Assembly (NCBI GenBank): GCA_036023115.1 | Contig: JAYKKT010000076.1 | Coordinates: 3,100,001 to 3,164,000, forward strand | DNA: 64,000 nt | Direction of reading: 5' to 3' | Origin: Brasenia schreberi | Taxonomy: Eukaryota; Streptophyta; Magnoliopsida; Nymphaeales; Cabombaceae | In this document: piece after piece, positions 47,601 through 53,129 of the stretch | Layout: each line of letters opens with the position of its first letter | How positions within the stretch are numbered: the stretch's first letter is position 1 | Notes under the pieces: model-generated | Told to the model about the DNA's origin: nothing | Databases searched by the model: none | The model's input: the letters and a program-made list of their open reading frames with translations, nothing else | Translations under genes and position numbers: made by a program

Positions 47601-50600
47601 CATGCATTTGCATAATTTTACAACTTGCTACACTGATACTGCATTGTTTGTACGAAGAACAAAATCAGGTGTTGTTATTTTGCTTCTGTATGTAGATGAT
47701 ATGATCATCACAGGAAGTGATGAAGCTGGAATTGCAAAAGTTAAACTTAATCTTCATCATGAATTTGACATGAAAGACTTGGGCATGCTGAATTACTTTT
47801 TAGGCATTGAAATAACTAAAAACAATTGTGGATACTTTATGTCTCAAACAAAGTTTGCAAAATTGAAAGATCTACTTTCAATGTTATTTTGCTTTTATAT
47901 GTGGATTGTGATGAAGCTGGAATTGCAGAAGTTAAACTTAATCTTCATCATGAATTTGACATGAAAGACTTGGGCATGCTGAATTACTTTTTAGGCATTA
48001 AAATAACTAAAAACAATTGTGGATACTTTATGTCTCAAACAAAGTTTGCAAATGATATCATTGAAAGATCTGGTCTTACAGATACCAAGATAGTTGACAC
48101 ACCAAAAGTTCTAGGCATCAAGTTAAGATCCACTTACGGTGAGAAATTAGTTGATCCCACCCCTTACCGACAACTCATAGGAGCCCTTACCTATATTACC
48201 ATTACCAAACCTGATATTTCACATGCAGTACACACAAAAAGTCAATTTCCGCAGGCACCCACTTCTGTTCATATGAGTGTTGTTTTCCGCATTATTTGAT
48301 ATATCAGAAATACTGCTAACAAATGGGTTCTCTTAACTTCTTCTTAATCTTTTGATTTATCTGTATAAACCGATGCTTATTGGGGTGGAGATGTCAACGA
48401 TACACTCTACGACTGGTTTTTCTGTGTTTTTAGGTGAATCTCTCATTTCTTGAAAATGCAAAAAGCAACAGAAAGTCTCACTCTCATCCACTGAAGCTGA
48501 GTATCGAGCTATGGCTACAGTTGCGATGGAGATCTCTTAGATCACAACCATTCTAGTAGATATGGGGGTTACTTTGCAATGCCCTGCCATCATATATTGT
48601 GACAACAAAAGCGCCATGTACATTGCCTCCAACAATACTTTTCATTAGAGGACGAACTATATCGAGATGGATTGCCACTTTGTTCGTGAAGAATGCCTGA
48701 ATAATAAGATTTCACTGTGTTATGTCACATCTAAGATGCAACTAGCAGATTTCTTCACTAAATCCCTTTCAGCTACTCGGTTTCAATTCTTGTTGGACAA
48801 ACTTTCGGTCTATACCCCGTAAGTTTGAGGGGGGGTGTTAATTGTAAAAGGATTGGCCCAGGCCACTAGGGCCTTGGGCCAGTCGGCCCCTATTTGTAAC
48901 AGGATTGGCCCAGGCCACTAGGACCTGAGCCAGTCAACTAACCGTTGGAAGTTGCTGGCCTCCAATGGTTAGTTAGTAACCGTTACTATGTTGTGCACAG
49001 CACAACAGCCAGCAGCCCTTTTTCAAGGGCTGCTCTCTCTCTCATTTTATGTTACATACACTTCTTGTAAAGCCTATAAAAACATGAATCTATCATCAAT
49101 AAAAGAATGCAGTCTTAGCACTACTTTTGACTTGTTTATGTATGCTTTCGCTCTCTTGTTTGTTGTATTTGAAGATCGGCATTCATACTTGAATGCCATT
49201 TGACTCTTGGCGATTTGGTGGAATTGATTCGTGAAGTATCAACCTTCAATTATCGACAAATATTTACAGTTCTATATATTTTTCTAGAAATAAAGAAATC
49301 AAACTAAATAAACAATTTTTAAGAAAACAAACAGTAAATTTCATTTGACATAAGGATATTGAATTGTTAAACTTAAACTAAAAAACAAAAAAATAAATGT
49401 AATCAAGTTATTCTAAGCAGTGAACATATTACCTTTAACTAAGTCAACCTTTTGGCGGGGAGAGTTGTGTGACTTGTGTCTTACACGAACTCCGCTCATG
49501 TAAGGGATCACCCTTGCATAGCCGGTCCCAAGCCCGGATAAAGGAGGAGTGTTGTGTTAGGCCTCCGACAACCAATGTAAAACTTTATCAGACTTACCAT
49601 GGATTCTAAAAAAAATCTATGTAGCTGACCTTGTCTAGTATGGGAAAAAGCTTTAATTGTAGTAGTTGTAGTAGTAGTTGTGTCTTACATGATTGGCCCA
49701 TCAAAATTTTTGTGTACTCTTCAGGTTGCAGTGTTTCGAGTACCACCTTGGCCCATGTAGATTTGTCAATGCTTGTTTCAAATATTAATGTTTGCTTGTT
49801 TCAAATATTAATGTTTTGTTTTAGAAATTTTTGTAGTGCATGCCTGTTGTCTTCTATGCTTCTATGCAATGGCAAAATTATAAGCATGTGCACAAAGCGC
49901 AATAACTTGAGTGACCATGGGGTGGACTCACAAATTGAAGTTAATGAAGGTTGAGAGAGAGAAGAAAGAGAGATGGTGGTGGTGGGATGACAATAATGGA
50001 GACAGAGGCCTGCAAGAGTCTTGATGGTGATGGTGGTGGTGTTATGAAAGTTGTAGAGGAGAGAGAGATACCAACGGCAGGACGAGAGCCTTCTAGCCAT
50101 TGCTTGTTGAGAGAGAGATGCAGGTAGGGAAGCGAAAGAGAAGCAGACAACTCGCATAGAGAGAGATCAGCCGCAAAAGAGAGACCGATGGCAGTGGTAG
50201 ACTTGTCCGGTGTTGGTGGTAATGTAAGGGAGGAGAAAAAGGAAGGCTCAAGAGAGGGGAGGAAAATTGAGCTAATATAGGTTTGGGAATTAGGTCGGGT
50301 CGATCCATATATATGTTGTTATTGTTATAGCAGACCACTATAACACTCCTAACATCATTAATAGTGGCCCTAATAGACAACCATTATTTTACCATTGATA
50401 TAGCGGTCAAGGGGCTGCTAATTTGCTATAGCGCGCTATAATGAACGCTATAGCATGCTATTCATAACGAAGTGTCATATATTGGGAGATGGAGATCTAG
50501 AATAATTCTCTTTACTTAATGGGCTTGTTTGTAGCCGTTCGCAACCGACTAATATATGCCCAGGTAAACATATGAATCATTTATCTTAATATTTAAGTTT

Positions 50601-53026
50601 TTTAAATCTTATATTTATAGTGGAACAGATCTTTATATTTAACATTTTCCAATTGGAGTTTCTTTAAACACATCCACATAAGAAAAGTGCAACAAATTTG
50701 AACACAAGCGGCTCAATAATCTAGTTTTTATCCGATGCAACATGCAGCTATGACAGAGGTAATTAAAAGAATTAATTACTAATTATGTATCCAATTCAAT
50801 GTTTGAGTTTAAGTTTTTATTCTTGAACTTTTTAGTTTTAAATTTTATTTACTTATCATTCTTGCTAGTAATTAAGAAAGTTAAGCTCAAGTAGGTATGA
50901 GAATCAATTTAATCAAGTCTCATAATATTTATGTCTTAAAAGAGTGGATTATGAAAGATGATGAAACAAATGCACTCCTAACTTAAGAAGACATTACCAA
51001 TTTGGAAGGAGTGCAATAATGTCAGTAGGGAGATGATGAGGTATTGATTTTGCTATTGACAGTGGTGATGATCTTAAACAAGGAGGAAAAGAAGAAAATG
51101 AAGATTATTTAGTTGATGATCCTGATTACAATATATGATTCTTCTTTTTCAGTTATGAAAGTTGTAATTTTGATACTTGTTTAATCAGAAAGTTGTACAA
51201 CATATAATTTGAATTAATGTTTAATGACGAATGTCCACTCAAATTTTGATTTATAGAAATTGTTTAGAATTGTCTTGATTTTTTTCTATTTTATTGATTT
51301 TTAAACTATTTTTTTAAATTTATAATACGACATAGATACACCCGTCTCATGAAAAAAAGGATACATGATATGATACAGTACAAACAACACAGTATTGATG
51401 GCCCTTAAGAAAATAATTCACTAGTTCTTGTAACTTTCCCGAGGGGCATCAATCTATTATTTGTTAAATTCAAACAAAGAAAAGTTAAAAACTTATTTTA
51501 CTCCTTGAAAGGGAGTATATAAAAAATTAATTACTAACTTTGTCTGCTGATATATTATTGGTAAATTGTTTTCAGTAATGAGAGCATATACAGGAAACAC
51601 CATGACATACCTCAACATTCACCAAGAAGGACAGTGCTGTAAGAACTGGGAATACGTAGAAGGGGTCTGGAGTTGTTAAATCGACAAACCAGAAAGCTCC
51701 TCCTCCTTTAAAAGATGGAACTTTTTCAGCCATGTTGGTTATCTAGACATAACAGCAAAAGTTCTCAGAATGTAGTCTCTCAAACCCAGTCAACAACATA
51801 AATATCATGGACTACATAGGCATCAAGAGGAGCCACATGATGAATAACATGAATATCTTAGCATCATAGGTCACATACGCATCTCAAACTGTGACATGCA
51901 TCATGAGTTTAAAGAACTGAAATAGCTCAATGAAGCACACACATGCATGGAAGTGCACATACAAGAGATGCCCAGAACAAATAAAACAGTTTAGGTTTAA
52001 AGTTCAGTGTTGGAAGTATATTATTGGAAAGACGATAGATCGTAAGGAAAAACAGATAAGAGGGTTCAAAACCTTAACTATGCAATTTAAGACAACAATA
52101 TCCCCACATAAGAAATTAATCTTACCGCAAAGTAAAAGCTAATAAATATTGGACCTTGGATGAAAAGTCCCATCAGTGGAGTAAATGGAGTGACACCATA
52201 CCTACAACAGTCAATAGTTATAGAATGAAAAGAAAGTAACAATGAACATCAGACTAGATATTTATAGTTTCATCGAAAGAGGTACAGAATAGTACTATGG
52301 AGGCAACAGTCTCAAACCTTTACTTTCAGTAATTGATACAATATGAAATTAGCATAAAATAAAAGTTGTGACTTGTGATTCCATCTAGAACTTCATTGAA
52401 CGGAAATAGGGGTGTGAAACAGCACCAACAACACCAGAAAAGGAACCATTAAACTTAAATATATGTACACACAAGCACGCACACCCACAATATACATAAA
52501 TGAGCCCTGAAACACACATCCATGATCTTCAATTGCCAATTGCTACCTTTGGACAAGCTAAAAGGATATCATAATTTGGTATGATATAACTAATGCACCT
52601 ATTCTGGCTTCAAAAAGCTAAAAATTTGTTGGGAAAAAGTTTCAGAAATGTATTTTCATTTCATGGAGTTCCTTTTATAGCCATTTTTGAGAAGTGGCAA
52701 GAAGCAGACTGACAATGTTTTAAAATATCATGTTAATGGGAAAGTAGCCAGTGTTGAAAATATTCACGATTTTGAGATATTTTCAACCTAATCACCAACG
52801 TTTGTGGCCGTGCACATTCTTTCATGTGCCTACTATAAATTGGTAGGCAACTGCTGCATACCTAAAGCATACAATCTCATCAATTAGATAGATGCAAAAC
52901 TAAAGAGCAGTTCATTTATCTGGTTTTAGATAGCAAAAGGATAAGATGAATAGGAAAGGATATGTACTCTTTGTATAGCTTCTTCATTTTGCGCTGATTC
53001 TCTTGCAAGGTGTCCAGGTCTGCAGC
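8428..53026 (-). CDS. OXA1: OXA1-like membrane protein insertase, C-terminal six exons
   Basis: OXA1/YidC/Alb3 proteins insert membrane proteins; the plant OXA1 form acts in the inner mitochondrial membrane. Six exons totalling 675 bases (224 codons plus stop) join in frame, each with GT and AG borders. Family hallmarks in order are [97 protein letters not shown] and [10 protein letters not shown], then a proline-rich and basic C-terminal tail. The mitochondrial presequence and the first membrane segments are missing; their exons must lie upstream, beyond 53026, and were not found to 64000. Two introns are 17.3 and 25.3 kb because of nested transposons. The coding exons carry no stop or frameshift, which suggests the gene is still functional. 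Assignment to the mitochondrial rather than the plastid (ALB3) branch rests on the NMAEKVPSF and QEGMEGNP motifs, recalled from memory. Confidence 0.88.
8792..8846 (-). CDS. OXA1: OXA1-like exon (last membrane segment)
   Basis: This 55-base exon lies between AG (8848-8847) and GT (8791-8790). It encodes [18 protein letters not shown] plus the first base of the next Val codon. A single 55-base exon between a 25-kb and a 119-base intron is a fragile splicing target. Confidence 0.9.
8988..12106 (-). mobile_element. RTE-type LINE, near full length, copy 1
   Basis: The copy lies between perfect 20-bp target duplications (ataaaagattgcaatgtcta at 8968-8987 and 12107-12126). The 3' end is at the left, with an (AAC)n tail that reads (TTG)n on the element's own strand, as in plant RTE elements. 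From 12106 leftwards it has a short 5' UTR, an apurinic endonuclease, a linker, reverse transcriptase and a C-terminal region. At 3119 bp it is close to full plant RTE length. It contains a tandem duplication of about 128 bp (10543-10800) that breaks the reading frame. It sits in the 25-kb intron of the OXA1-like gene, in the gene's own orientation. Confidence 0.95.
9351..12045 (-). pseudogene. RTE ORF: endonuclease plus reverse transcriptase, broken
   Basis: The endonuclease (about 12030-11290) shows [14 protein letters not shown], the catalytic [17 protein letters not shown] and [10 protein letters not shown]. The reverse transcriptase (about 10500-9710) shows [41 protein letters not shown] and the active-site FADD. 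The C-terminal part (9608-9351) has FKYLGS and [15 protein letters not shown]. The frame is broken by the 128-bp duplication near 10670, a frameshift near 10140, and lesions near 9710 and 9600. It cannot make a full protein. Confidence 0.9.
12747..15117 (-). mobile_element. RTE LINE copy (antisense) nested in the older RTE, split by a SINE
   Basis: It starts with the RTE 3' tail (acaacaacaactaagcc) at 12750 and runs leftwards in sense through the C-terminal region, RT (short open pieces 13401-13613 and 13809-14009) and the linker, to about 15117. A SINE lies in it at 14008-14205. Stops and indels are frequent. Confidence 0.82.
14008..14205 (-). mobile_element. Au-like SINE, copy 1
   Basis: Flanked by imperfect duplications (acttgatagccc at 13996-14007; acttgatactcc at 14206-14217) that continue the split RTE. 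The body on the minus strand has the promoter-like block gcatggctagtcccaag and a 3' end (tctatgtatccgacc, then cctactatgggaaaagg) shared with the RTE LINE. The name Au-like is from memory of the plant Au SINE; the sequence itself shows a roughly 190-bp unit with RTE-like 3' end, repeated four times in this window. Confidence 0.78.
16375..18280 (-). pseudogene. Copia gag-integrase remnant
   Basis: A zinc knuckle [14 protein letters not shown] (CX2CX4HX4C) lies in the open piece 17571-17284. A gag-pre-integrase segment (16969-16757) contains [17 protein letters not shown]. The integrase core follows with [17 protein letters not shown] and [11 protein letters not shown] (catalytic Glu retained), and the coding ends at about 16375. 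A perfect 43-bp tandem duplication (16977-17062) and stops break it. Confidence 0.85.
18298..18660 (-). repeat. 5' LTR of the truncated copia element
   Basis: The LTR's inner end (tga... on the plus strand, TCA on the element strand) abuts the primer site. A TATA-like tctataaatac is present on the element strand near 18465. The outer end is lost at the junction with the next RTE. Confidence 0.72.
18661..20494 (+). mobile_element. RTE LINE copy 4 (sense), 5'-truncated and internally deleted
   Basis: Begins within the endonuclease (aagtaggactagaagatag) and ends with aaggcttagttgtagttg. The region from the linker to the RT N-terminus is deleted near 19320. FIDLEK- and FADD-equivalent regions are mutated. 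A 102-codon open piece (20120-20428) is the C-terminal part. No clear target duplication. Confidence 0.85.
20495..20864. other. OXA1-like intron sequence without inserted element
   Basis: No open frame, terminal repeat or RNA signal was seen. It is continuous with 24435-24702 once the LTR element between TSDs is removed. Confidence 0.5.
20870..21146 (-). repeat. 3' LTR of the gene-capturing element
   Basis: Aligns with 24134-24429 over most of its length (cgcagcggataatcaatagt, aatctcagcaacttaaaccc, acttcggacaattacaat). It contains about 20 extra bases and lacks the terminal segment beginning tgttgaagaa. Confidence 0.85.
21147..22063. other. Interior of the gene-capturing element, origin unknown
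   Basis: Loosely repeated short motifs (tggctgt, ttcatggctg, ttttcagc) recur between 21170 and 21540. No coding match was recognised. A minus-strand open piece at 22106-21912 continues from the DRP5B fragment out of frame and has no recognised similarity. Confidence 0.4.
22064..22949 (-). pseudogene. ARC5: DRP5B/ARC5 (plastid-division dynamin) fragment captured in an LTR element
   Basis: Minus-strand sequence matches the middle to C-terminal part of ARC5/DRP5B, the dynamin-like GTPase that constricts chloroplasts and peroxisomes. Diagnostic stretches are [93 protein letters not shown] and [23 protein letters not shown] replaces a Trp codon before ILRAMAEF, and at least two frameshifts occur (near 22555 and 22135). 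The fragment runs about 885 bases without a recognisable intron, which suggests capture from spliced RNA. The GTPase domain is absent. Confidence 0.87.
23600..23985 (-). pseudogene. Rearranged PPR protein fragments captured in an LTR element
   Basis: Two PPR pieces are fused. 23985-23911 encodes [20 protein letters not shown] then AKSL and a stop, resembling the C-terminal end of a plant P-type PPR protein (Arabidopsis At3g06920-like, from memory). 23905-23600 encodes internal repeats: [51 protein letters not shown] and [17 protein letters not shown]. The C-terminal piece precedes the internal piece, so the order is inverted relative to a normal PPR gene. PPR proteins bind organelle RNA; this fragment has too few repeats to act alone. 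Confidence 0.88.
23986..24025 (-). pseudogene. RAB GTPase micro-fragment ([13 protein letters not shown])
   Basis: Thirteen codons, [13 protein letters not shown], match the switch region of plant RAB1/RABD-type GTPases just before the DTAGQE motif. The sequence then changes directly to PPR coding sequence at 23985. It is only about 40 bases, so the assignment rests on an exact, distinctive motif. Confidence 0.6.
24134..24429 (-). repeat. 5' LTR of the gene-capturing element
   Basis: This 296-bp LTR begins tgttga and ends acaaca on the element strand and abuts the primer site on its inner side. It contains gccccccctctttc-type low-complexity sequence and a TATA-like ttatataagg (plus strand). 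Confidence 0.85.
24727..24746. repeat. 20-bp perfect palindrome in the hAT-A subterminal region
   Basis: gctatagcggccgctatagc equals its own reverse complement. The half-site GCTATAGC recurs at 24768-24775 and at the end of hAT-B (50424-50460). Repeated subterminal motifs in hATs usually bind transposase; that role is inferred here. Confidence 0.9.
26042..27465 (+). mobile_element. 5'-truncated RTE LINE (inner copy) inserted in the same family
   Basis: Sequence switches at 26041/26042 from the endonuclease (ttttgctatg) to the RT N-terminus (tttgaaaaatactagg), runs to a 3' end with a TTG-rich tail near 27465, and is followed by the missing endonuclease continuation (atttgatctctttattgtc). A 5'-truncated RTE thus landed in the outer RTE in the same orientation. 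The right duplication is obscured by the TTG tail. Confidence 0.85.
26110..27426 (+). CDS. RTE reverse transcriptase, 438 codons open, 5'-truncated
   Basis: The longest open frame in the window. From residue 1: [60 protein letters not shown] (palm, first Asp), [20 protein letters not shown], the active-site [15 protein letters not shown] (about residue 175), then [16 protein letters not shown] and a C-terminal region with [15 protein letters not shown] and [11 protein letters not shown]. All RT catalytic motifs are present. The endonuclease and its natural start are missing, so the protein could not nick target DNA itself. Confidence 0.88.
   Translation: MPEEWRTSTLIPIYKNKGDIQNCANYRGIKLMSHTMKLWERIIERRLRQVSSTTQNQFGFISGRSTIEVIHLLRRLMEHFRAKKKDLHMIFIDLEKAYDRVPREVLWRTLEKRGIPLIYINLIRDIYDGAKTCVRTHEGTTDFFEVNIGLHQGSTLSPYLFIMVMDELTKHIQDEVPWCMLFADDIVLVEESKEKVNRKLELWRETLESKGLRLSRTKTEYMECKFDHLATSEDIEIKIGTHCIPQKESFKYLGSIFQSDGRIDGDVTHSINAGWLKWRGASGILCDKKIPLKLKGKYYRAAISPAMFYGSECWAINHQHVQKMSVTEMKMLRWMSGHTRKDCIHNEVIRNKLGVAPIEDKMREHRLRWFGHIERRSEEELIRRVEKLNLESIKRGRGRPQKCWKETIKNDLAYWELTANMAHDRDLWKQRIHVVDPV
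30178..30420 (+). pseudogene. hnRNP-type RRM fragment captured by the small hAT element
   Basis: Encodes [20 protein letters not shown] (RNP2 = MFIGGI) then [20 protein letters not shown] and [17 protein letters not shown] (RNP1-like RVFGFIVF, usually RGFGFVVF). A stop follows at 30373, and downstream [12 protein letters not shown] continues the RRM consensus (IDGRTVEAKKA). It matches plant heterogeneous nuclear ribonucleoprotein 1-like (Musashi/RBGD) proteins. One RRM of the usual two is present, with a stop and a weakened RNP1, so it is a dead fragment. Confidence 0.82.
31060..33055 (+). pseudogene. hAT-A transposase remnant (BED finger, DUF659)
   Basis: A BED-type zinc finger remnant lies at about 31180-31300 ([22 protein letters not shown]). 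The DUF659 start lies at about 31605-31745 ([35 protein letters not shown]). After an RTE insertion, [16 protein letters not shown] and [17 protein letters not shown] (32208-32335) mark the RNase H-like core. The C-terminal acidic part ends near 33055. Frameshifts and stops are frequent, and the dimerisation region is poorly preserved. Confidence 0.85.
31812..32072 (-). mobile_element. RTE 3'-end fragment inside hAT-A
   Basis: About 260 bp of the RTE 3' end, with the tail at the left (aacaacaacaactaag). It encodes the C-terminal piece [20 protein letters not shown]. It is strongly 5'-truncated and interrupts the hAT-A transposase between the DUF659 start and the RNase H core. Confidence 0.88.
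33686..34167. other. OXA1-like intron sequence next to the isolated exon
   Basis: No transposon signature or coding similarity was seen. It includes the donor side of the exon ending at 34168. Confidence 0.45.
34168..34275 (-). CDS. OXA1: OXA1-like exon (NLQEG...NFPK)
   Basis: This exon has 36 full codons, with acceptor AG at 34277-34276 and donor GT at 34167-34166. It encodes [17 protein letters not shown] and [15 protein letters not shown], the loop and the following membrane segment of OXA1 proteins. It sits alone between the two giant introns. Confidence 0.92.
34748..34889 (-). mobile_element. Au-like SINE, copy 2 (internally shortened)
   Basis: Perfect 11-bp duplications (gcggtacacta, 34737-34747 and 34890-34900). 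On the minus strand: aactccgcccatgtaaggg, gcatggccggtcccaag, ggataaagtcgggttgcg, then the RTE-like end tagtatgagaaaaggcttag and a (TTG/GTA)n tail. About 50 bp between the body and the RTE-like end are missing relative to the 49486 copy. Confidence 0.85.
34901..35389. other. OXA1-like intron sequence, nothing recognised
   Basis: AT-rich, without coding similarity, terminal repeats or RNA signals that I can support. Confidence 0.4.
35390..35690. repeat. Purine-rich low-complexity tract
   Basis: The plus strand is dominated by A and G for about 300 bases (gaaagagaaaaagaaataaa, aaataatgcaaaac and similar). The 117-codon minus-strand open frame across it (Phe, Leu and Ser almost only) is a product of this bias. 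Confidence 0.75.
35711..37735 (+). mobile_element. Copia retrotransposon, 5' half only
   Basis: The 5' LTR (35711-35986, tgttaa...tatca) is followed at once by the primer site tggtatcagagtg (35987-35999). A gag region and the protease/gag-pre-integrase part follow, then the sequence stops abruptly and joins hAT-D near 37735. Integrase, reverse transcriptase and the 3' LTR are missing. Confidence 0.82.
36250..37720 (+). pseudogene. Copia gag-protease-gag-pre-integrase remnant
   Basis: The gag contains GRGRGTPP and a zinc knuckle remnant [14 protein letters not shown], where the last Cys codon has become a stop. The protease-like segment [19 protein letters not shown] has Asp-Ser-Arg instead of Asp-Ser-Gly, so the active site is damaged. 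The gag-pre-integrase piece (37463-37720) has [17 protein letters not shown] and ECDICQLAL. Frameshifts separate the pieces. Confidence 0.8.
37823..38180. repeat. LTR-like insertion in hAT-D containing a long hairpin
   Basis: About 358 bp interrupt hAT-D between ttggttgacaa and gataagtcatct, which are adjacent in hAT-C. It begins tgttggagatc and ends with aacaaca, and has tataaattt and aataaaa signals, so a solo LTR is likely. A clean 5-bp duplication is obscured by acaac repeats. A hairpin lies at 37924-37975. Confidence 0.6.
38461..41726 (+). mobile_element. hAT-C: complete-length DUF659 hAT, 3.27 kb
   Basis: Perfect 8-bp duplications (acctatgt, 38453-38460 and 41727-41734). Ends are TAGTGTTATATGTA and, as reverse complement of the right end, TAGTGTTGTTTAAC. 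Subterminal zones are packed with atacgata/tatcgta motifs. It carries a degenerate transposase. Confidence 0.9.
39024..41290 (+). pseudogene. hAT-C transposase (BED, DUF659, hAT dimerisation), degenerate
   Basis: Starts [18 protein letters not shown] (39024). A BED finger remnant [15 protein letters not shown] lies near 39160. The DUF659 motif [18 protein letters not shown] lies near 39780-39835, [12 protein letters not shown] near 39957, and [18 protein letters not shown] near 40020-40075 (hAT RNase H core). C-terminal dimerisation: [20 protein letters not shown] and [11 protein letters not shown] (about 40965-41065). There are many frameshifts and stops; it is inactive. Confidence 0.88.
44097..44459 (+). 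repeat. 5' LTR of the complete copia
   Basis: It contains a TATA-like cctataaatac and an aataaaag signal. Compared with the 3' LTR it lacks about 56 bp after tgcttttgacttg; the missing part in the 3' LTR ends in the same acttg, which fits deletion between short direct repeats. A second, smaller deletion (acacttcttgt) is nearby. Confidence 0.92.
44609..45575 (+). pseudogene. Copia gag (broken)
   Basis: Starts [10 protein letters not shown] at 44609 with the UBN2-type gag pattern ([19 protein letters not shown]). A stop follows at 44855, and a second open piece (45120-45575) holds a zinc knuckle [14 protein letters not shown], in which the usual His is Tyr. It would form the capsid that packages element RNA; the stop and the lost His make it inactive. 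Confidence 0.85.
45576..48822 (+). pseudogene. Copia pol: protease, integrase, reverse transcriptase, RNase H (broken)
   Basis: Protease: [16 protein letters not shown] (45579-45626) with an intact DSG. Gag-pre-integrase: [12 protein letters not shown]. Integrase: [43 protein letters not shown], then [16 protein letters not shown], where the third catalytic acid (Glu) is Lys. [25 protein letters not shown] and the active-site [10 protein letters not shown] tandem duplication (about 47671-47861 and 47882-48052) repeats the end of this RT region, the second copy lacking the DD motif. RNase [33 protein letters not shown] and [10 protein letters not shown]. Several stops and a frameshift near 46215. 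Confidence 0.9.
48836..49268 (+). repeat. 3' LTR of the complete copia
   Basis: 433 bp, following the polypurine tract. It holds an internal direct repeat of aggattggcccaggccacta about 60 bp apart, also present in the 5' LTR. Confidence 0.93.
49486..49677 (+). mobile_element. Au-like SINE, copy 3 (best preserved)
   Basis: Perfect 12-bp duplications (ttgtgtcttaca, 49474-49485 and 49678-49689). About 192 bp: a body with ctcatgtaagggatcaccct, a B-box-like ccggtcccaagcccgg, ggataaaggaggagtg and aggcctccgacaacc, then a 3' end (tatgtagctgacc, cttgtctagtatggg) like the RTE LINE and a (GTA/TTG)n tail. Likely RNA polymerase III transcribed and moved by RTE enzymes; both points are inference. It sits in hAT-B. 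Confidence 0.88.
51611..51742 (-). CDS. OXA1: OXA1-like exon (NMAEKVPSF...)
   Basis: This exon has 44 full codons between AG (51744-51743) and GT (51610-51609). It encodes [19 protein letters not shown] then [17 protein letters not shown], the most diagnostic stretch for mitochondrial OXA1-type proteins. Confidence 0.93.
52126..52201 (-). CDS. OXA1: OXA1-like exon (YGVTPFTPL...)
   Basis: This 76-base exon lies between AG (52203-52202) and GT (52125-52124). Its first base completes a Glu codon, then it reads [25 protein letters not shown], shown here as two adjoining blocks. This is the conserved membrane segment with the family's Q-x-PIF core. Confidence 0.92.
52968..53026 (-). CDS. OXA1: OXA1-like exon, most 5' exon found
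   Basis: This 59-base exon lies between AG (53028-53027) and GT (52967-52966). It encodes [20 protein letters not shown], the amphipathic helix before the YGVTPF segment; the final Glu codon is split. The exon before it, expected to encode the basic loop and first membrane segments, was not recognised. Confidence 0.82.
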
Positions 53027-53129
53027 CTACAATGAAGGGGCATTCATCTCAGAGAAAATGAACCAACAAGTTCAATGACCAGATATATTGTTAATGATTC
53101 CATATTTTCTCAAGTTACACTTTGTCAGT

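Larger units (their letters stand above)
44097..49268 (+). mobile_element. Complete Ty1/copia retrotransposon, 5.17 kb
   Basis: 5-bp duplications gctct (44092-44096) and gttct (49269-49273) differ by one base. LTRs are 44097-44459 and 48836-49268, both tgttaa...ttaca. The primer site tggtattagagcctcgg (44460-44476) fits initiator tRNA-Met. A polypurine tract (gaggggggg) abuts the 3' LTR. The order is gag, protease, integrase, RT, RNase H, as in copia. The LTRs differ at very roughly one base in ten by eye, so the insertion is old. It lies in an RTE. Confidence 0.95.
41919..49295 (-). mobile_element. RTE LINE in hAT-B, split by a complete copia
   Basis: Perfect 11-bp duplications (aaatcaaacta, 41908-41918 and 49296-49306) join the two halves of hAT-B. 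The 3' tail is at the left (caaacaacaacaactaagcc). RT and linker remnants lie at 42899-43885. After the copia (44097-49268), the last 27 bp of RTE (gttctatatatttttctag...) complete its 5'-truncated end within the endonuclease. The net element is about 2.2 kb with broken frames (42069-42293, 42899-43249, 43262-43513, 43456-43701, 43634-43885). Confidence 0.9.
38455..50472 (-). mobile_element. hAT-B: short non-autonomous relative of hAT-A, split by hAT-C, RTE and SINE
   Basis: Flanked by 8-bp duplications with one mismatch (tgtcatac 38447-38454; tgtcatat 50473-50480). Ends: CTATGTTATCAACATG at the left and CTTCGTTATGAATAGC (reverse complement) at the right. Its left parts (41735-41918, 49307-49485) are the reverse complement of the 3' end of hAT-A (33400-33677), and its right part (49690-50472) is like the 5' end of hAT-A. 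Without insertions it is about 1.15 kb with no transposase. Confidence 0.82.
37740..51392 (+). mobile_element. hAT-D: DUF659 hAT, 5' half lost, split by hAT-B
   Basis: hAT-D sequence lies at 37740-37822, 38180-38454 and 50481-51392. The first parts encode [20 protein letters not shown] and [17 protein letters not shown], typical of DUF659 hAT proteins. The last part aligns along its length with the 3' end of hAT-C (40730-41726), including the dimerisation region (HKRLNN-like) and an end ...acaaacaacac. It is the same family as hAT-C. Its 5' end is replaced by the broken copia at 37735. Confidence 0.8.

Noticed and set aside
45576..48822. Virus-like polyprotein
   Set aside because: Domain order, LTRs and 5-bp TSD show a Ty1/copia retrotransposon without an envelope gene.
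37740..51392. A single very large hAT transposon
   Set aside because: The 8-bp duplications at 38447/50473 and 38453/41727 show three separate hAT elements nested in each other.
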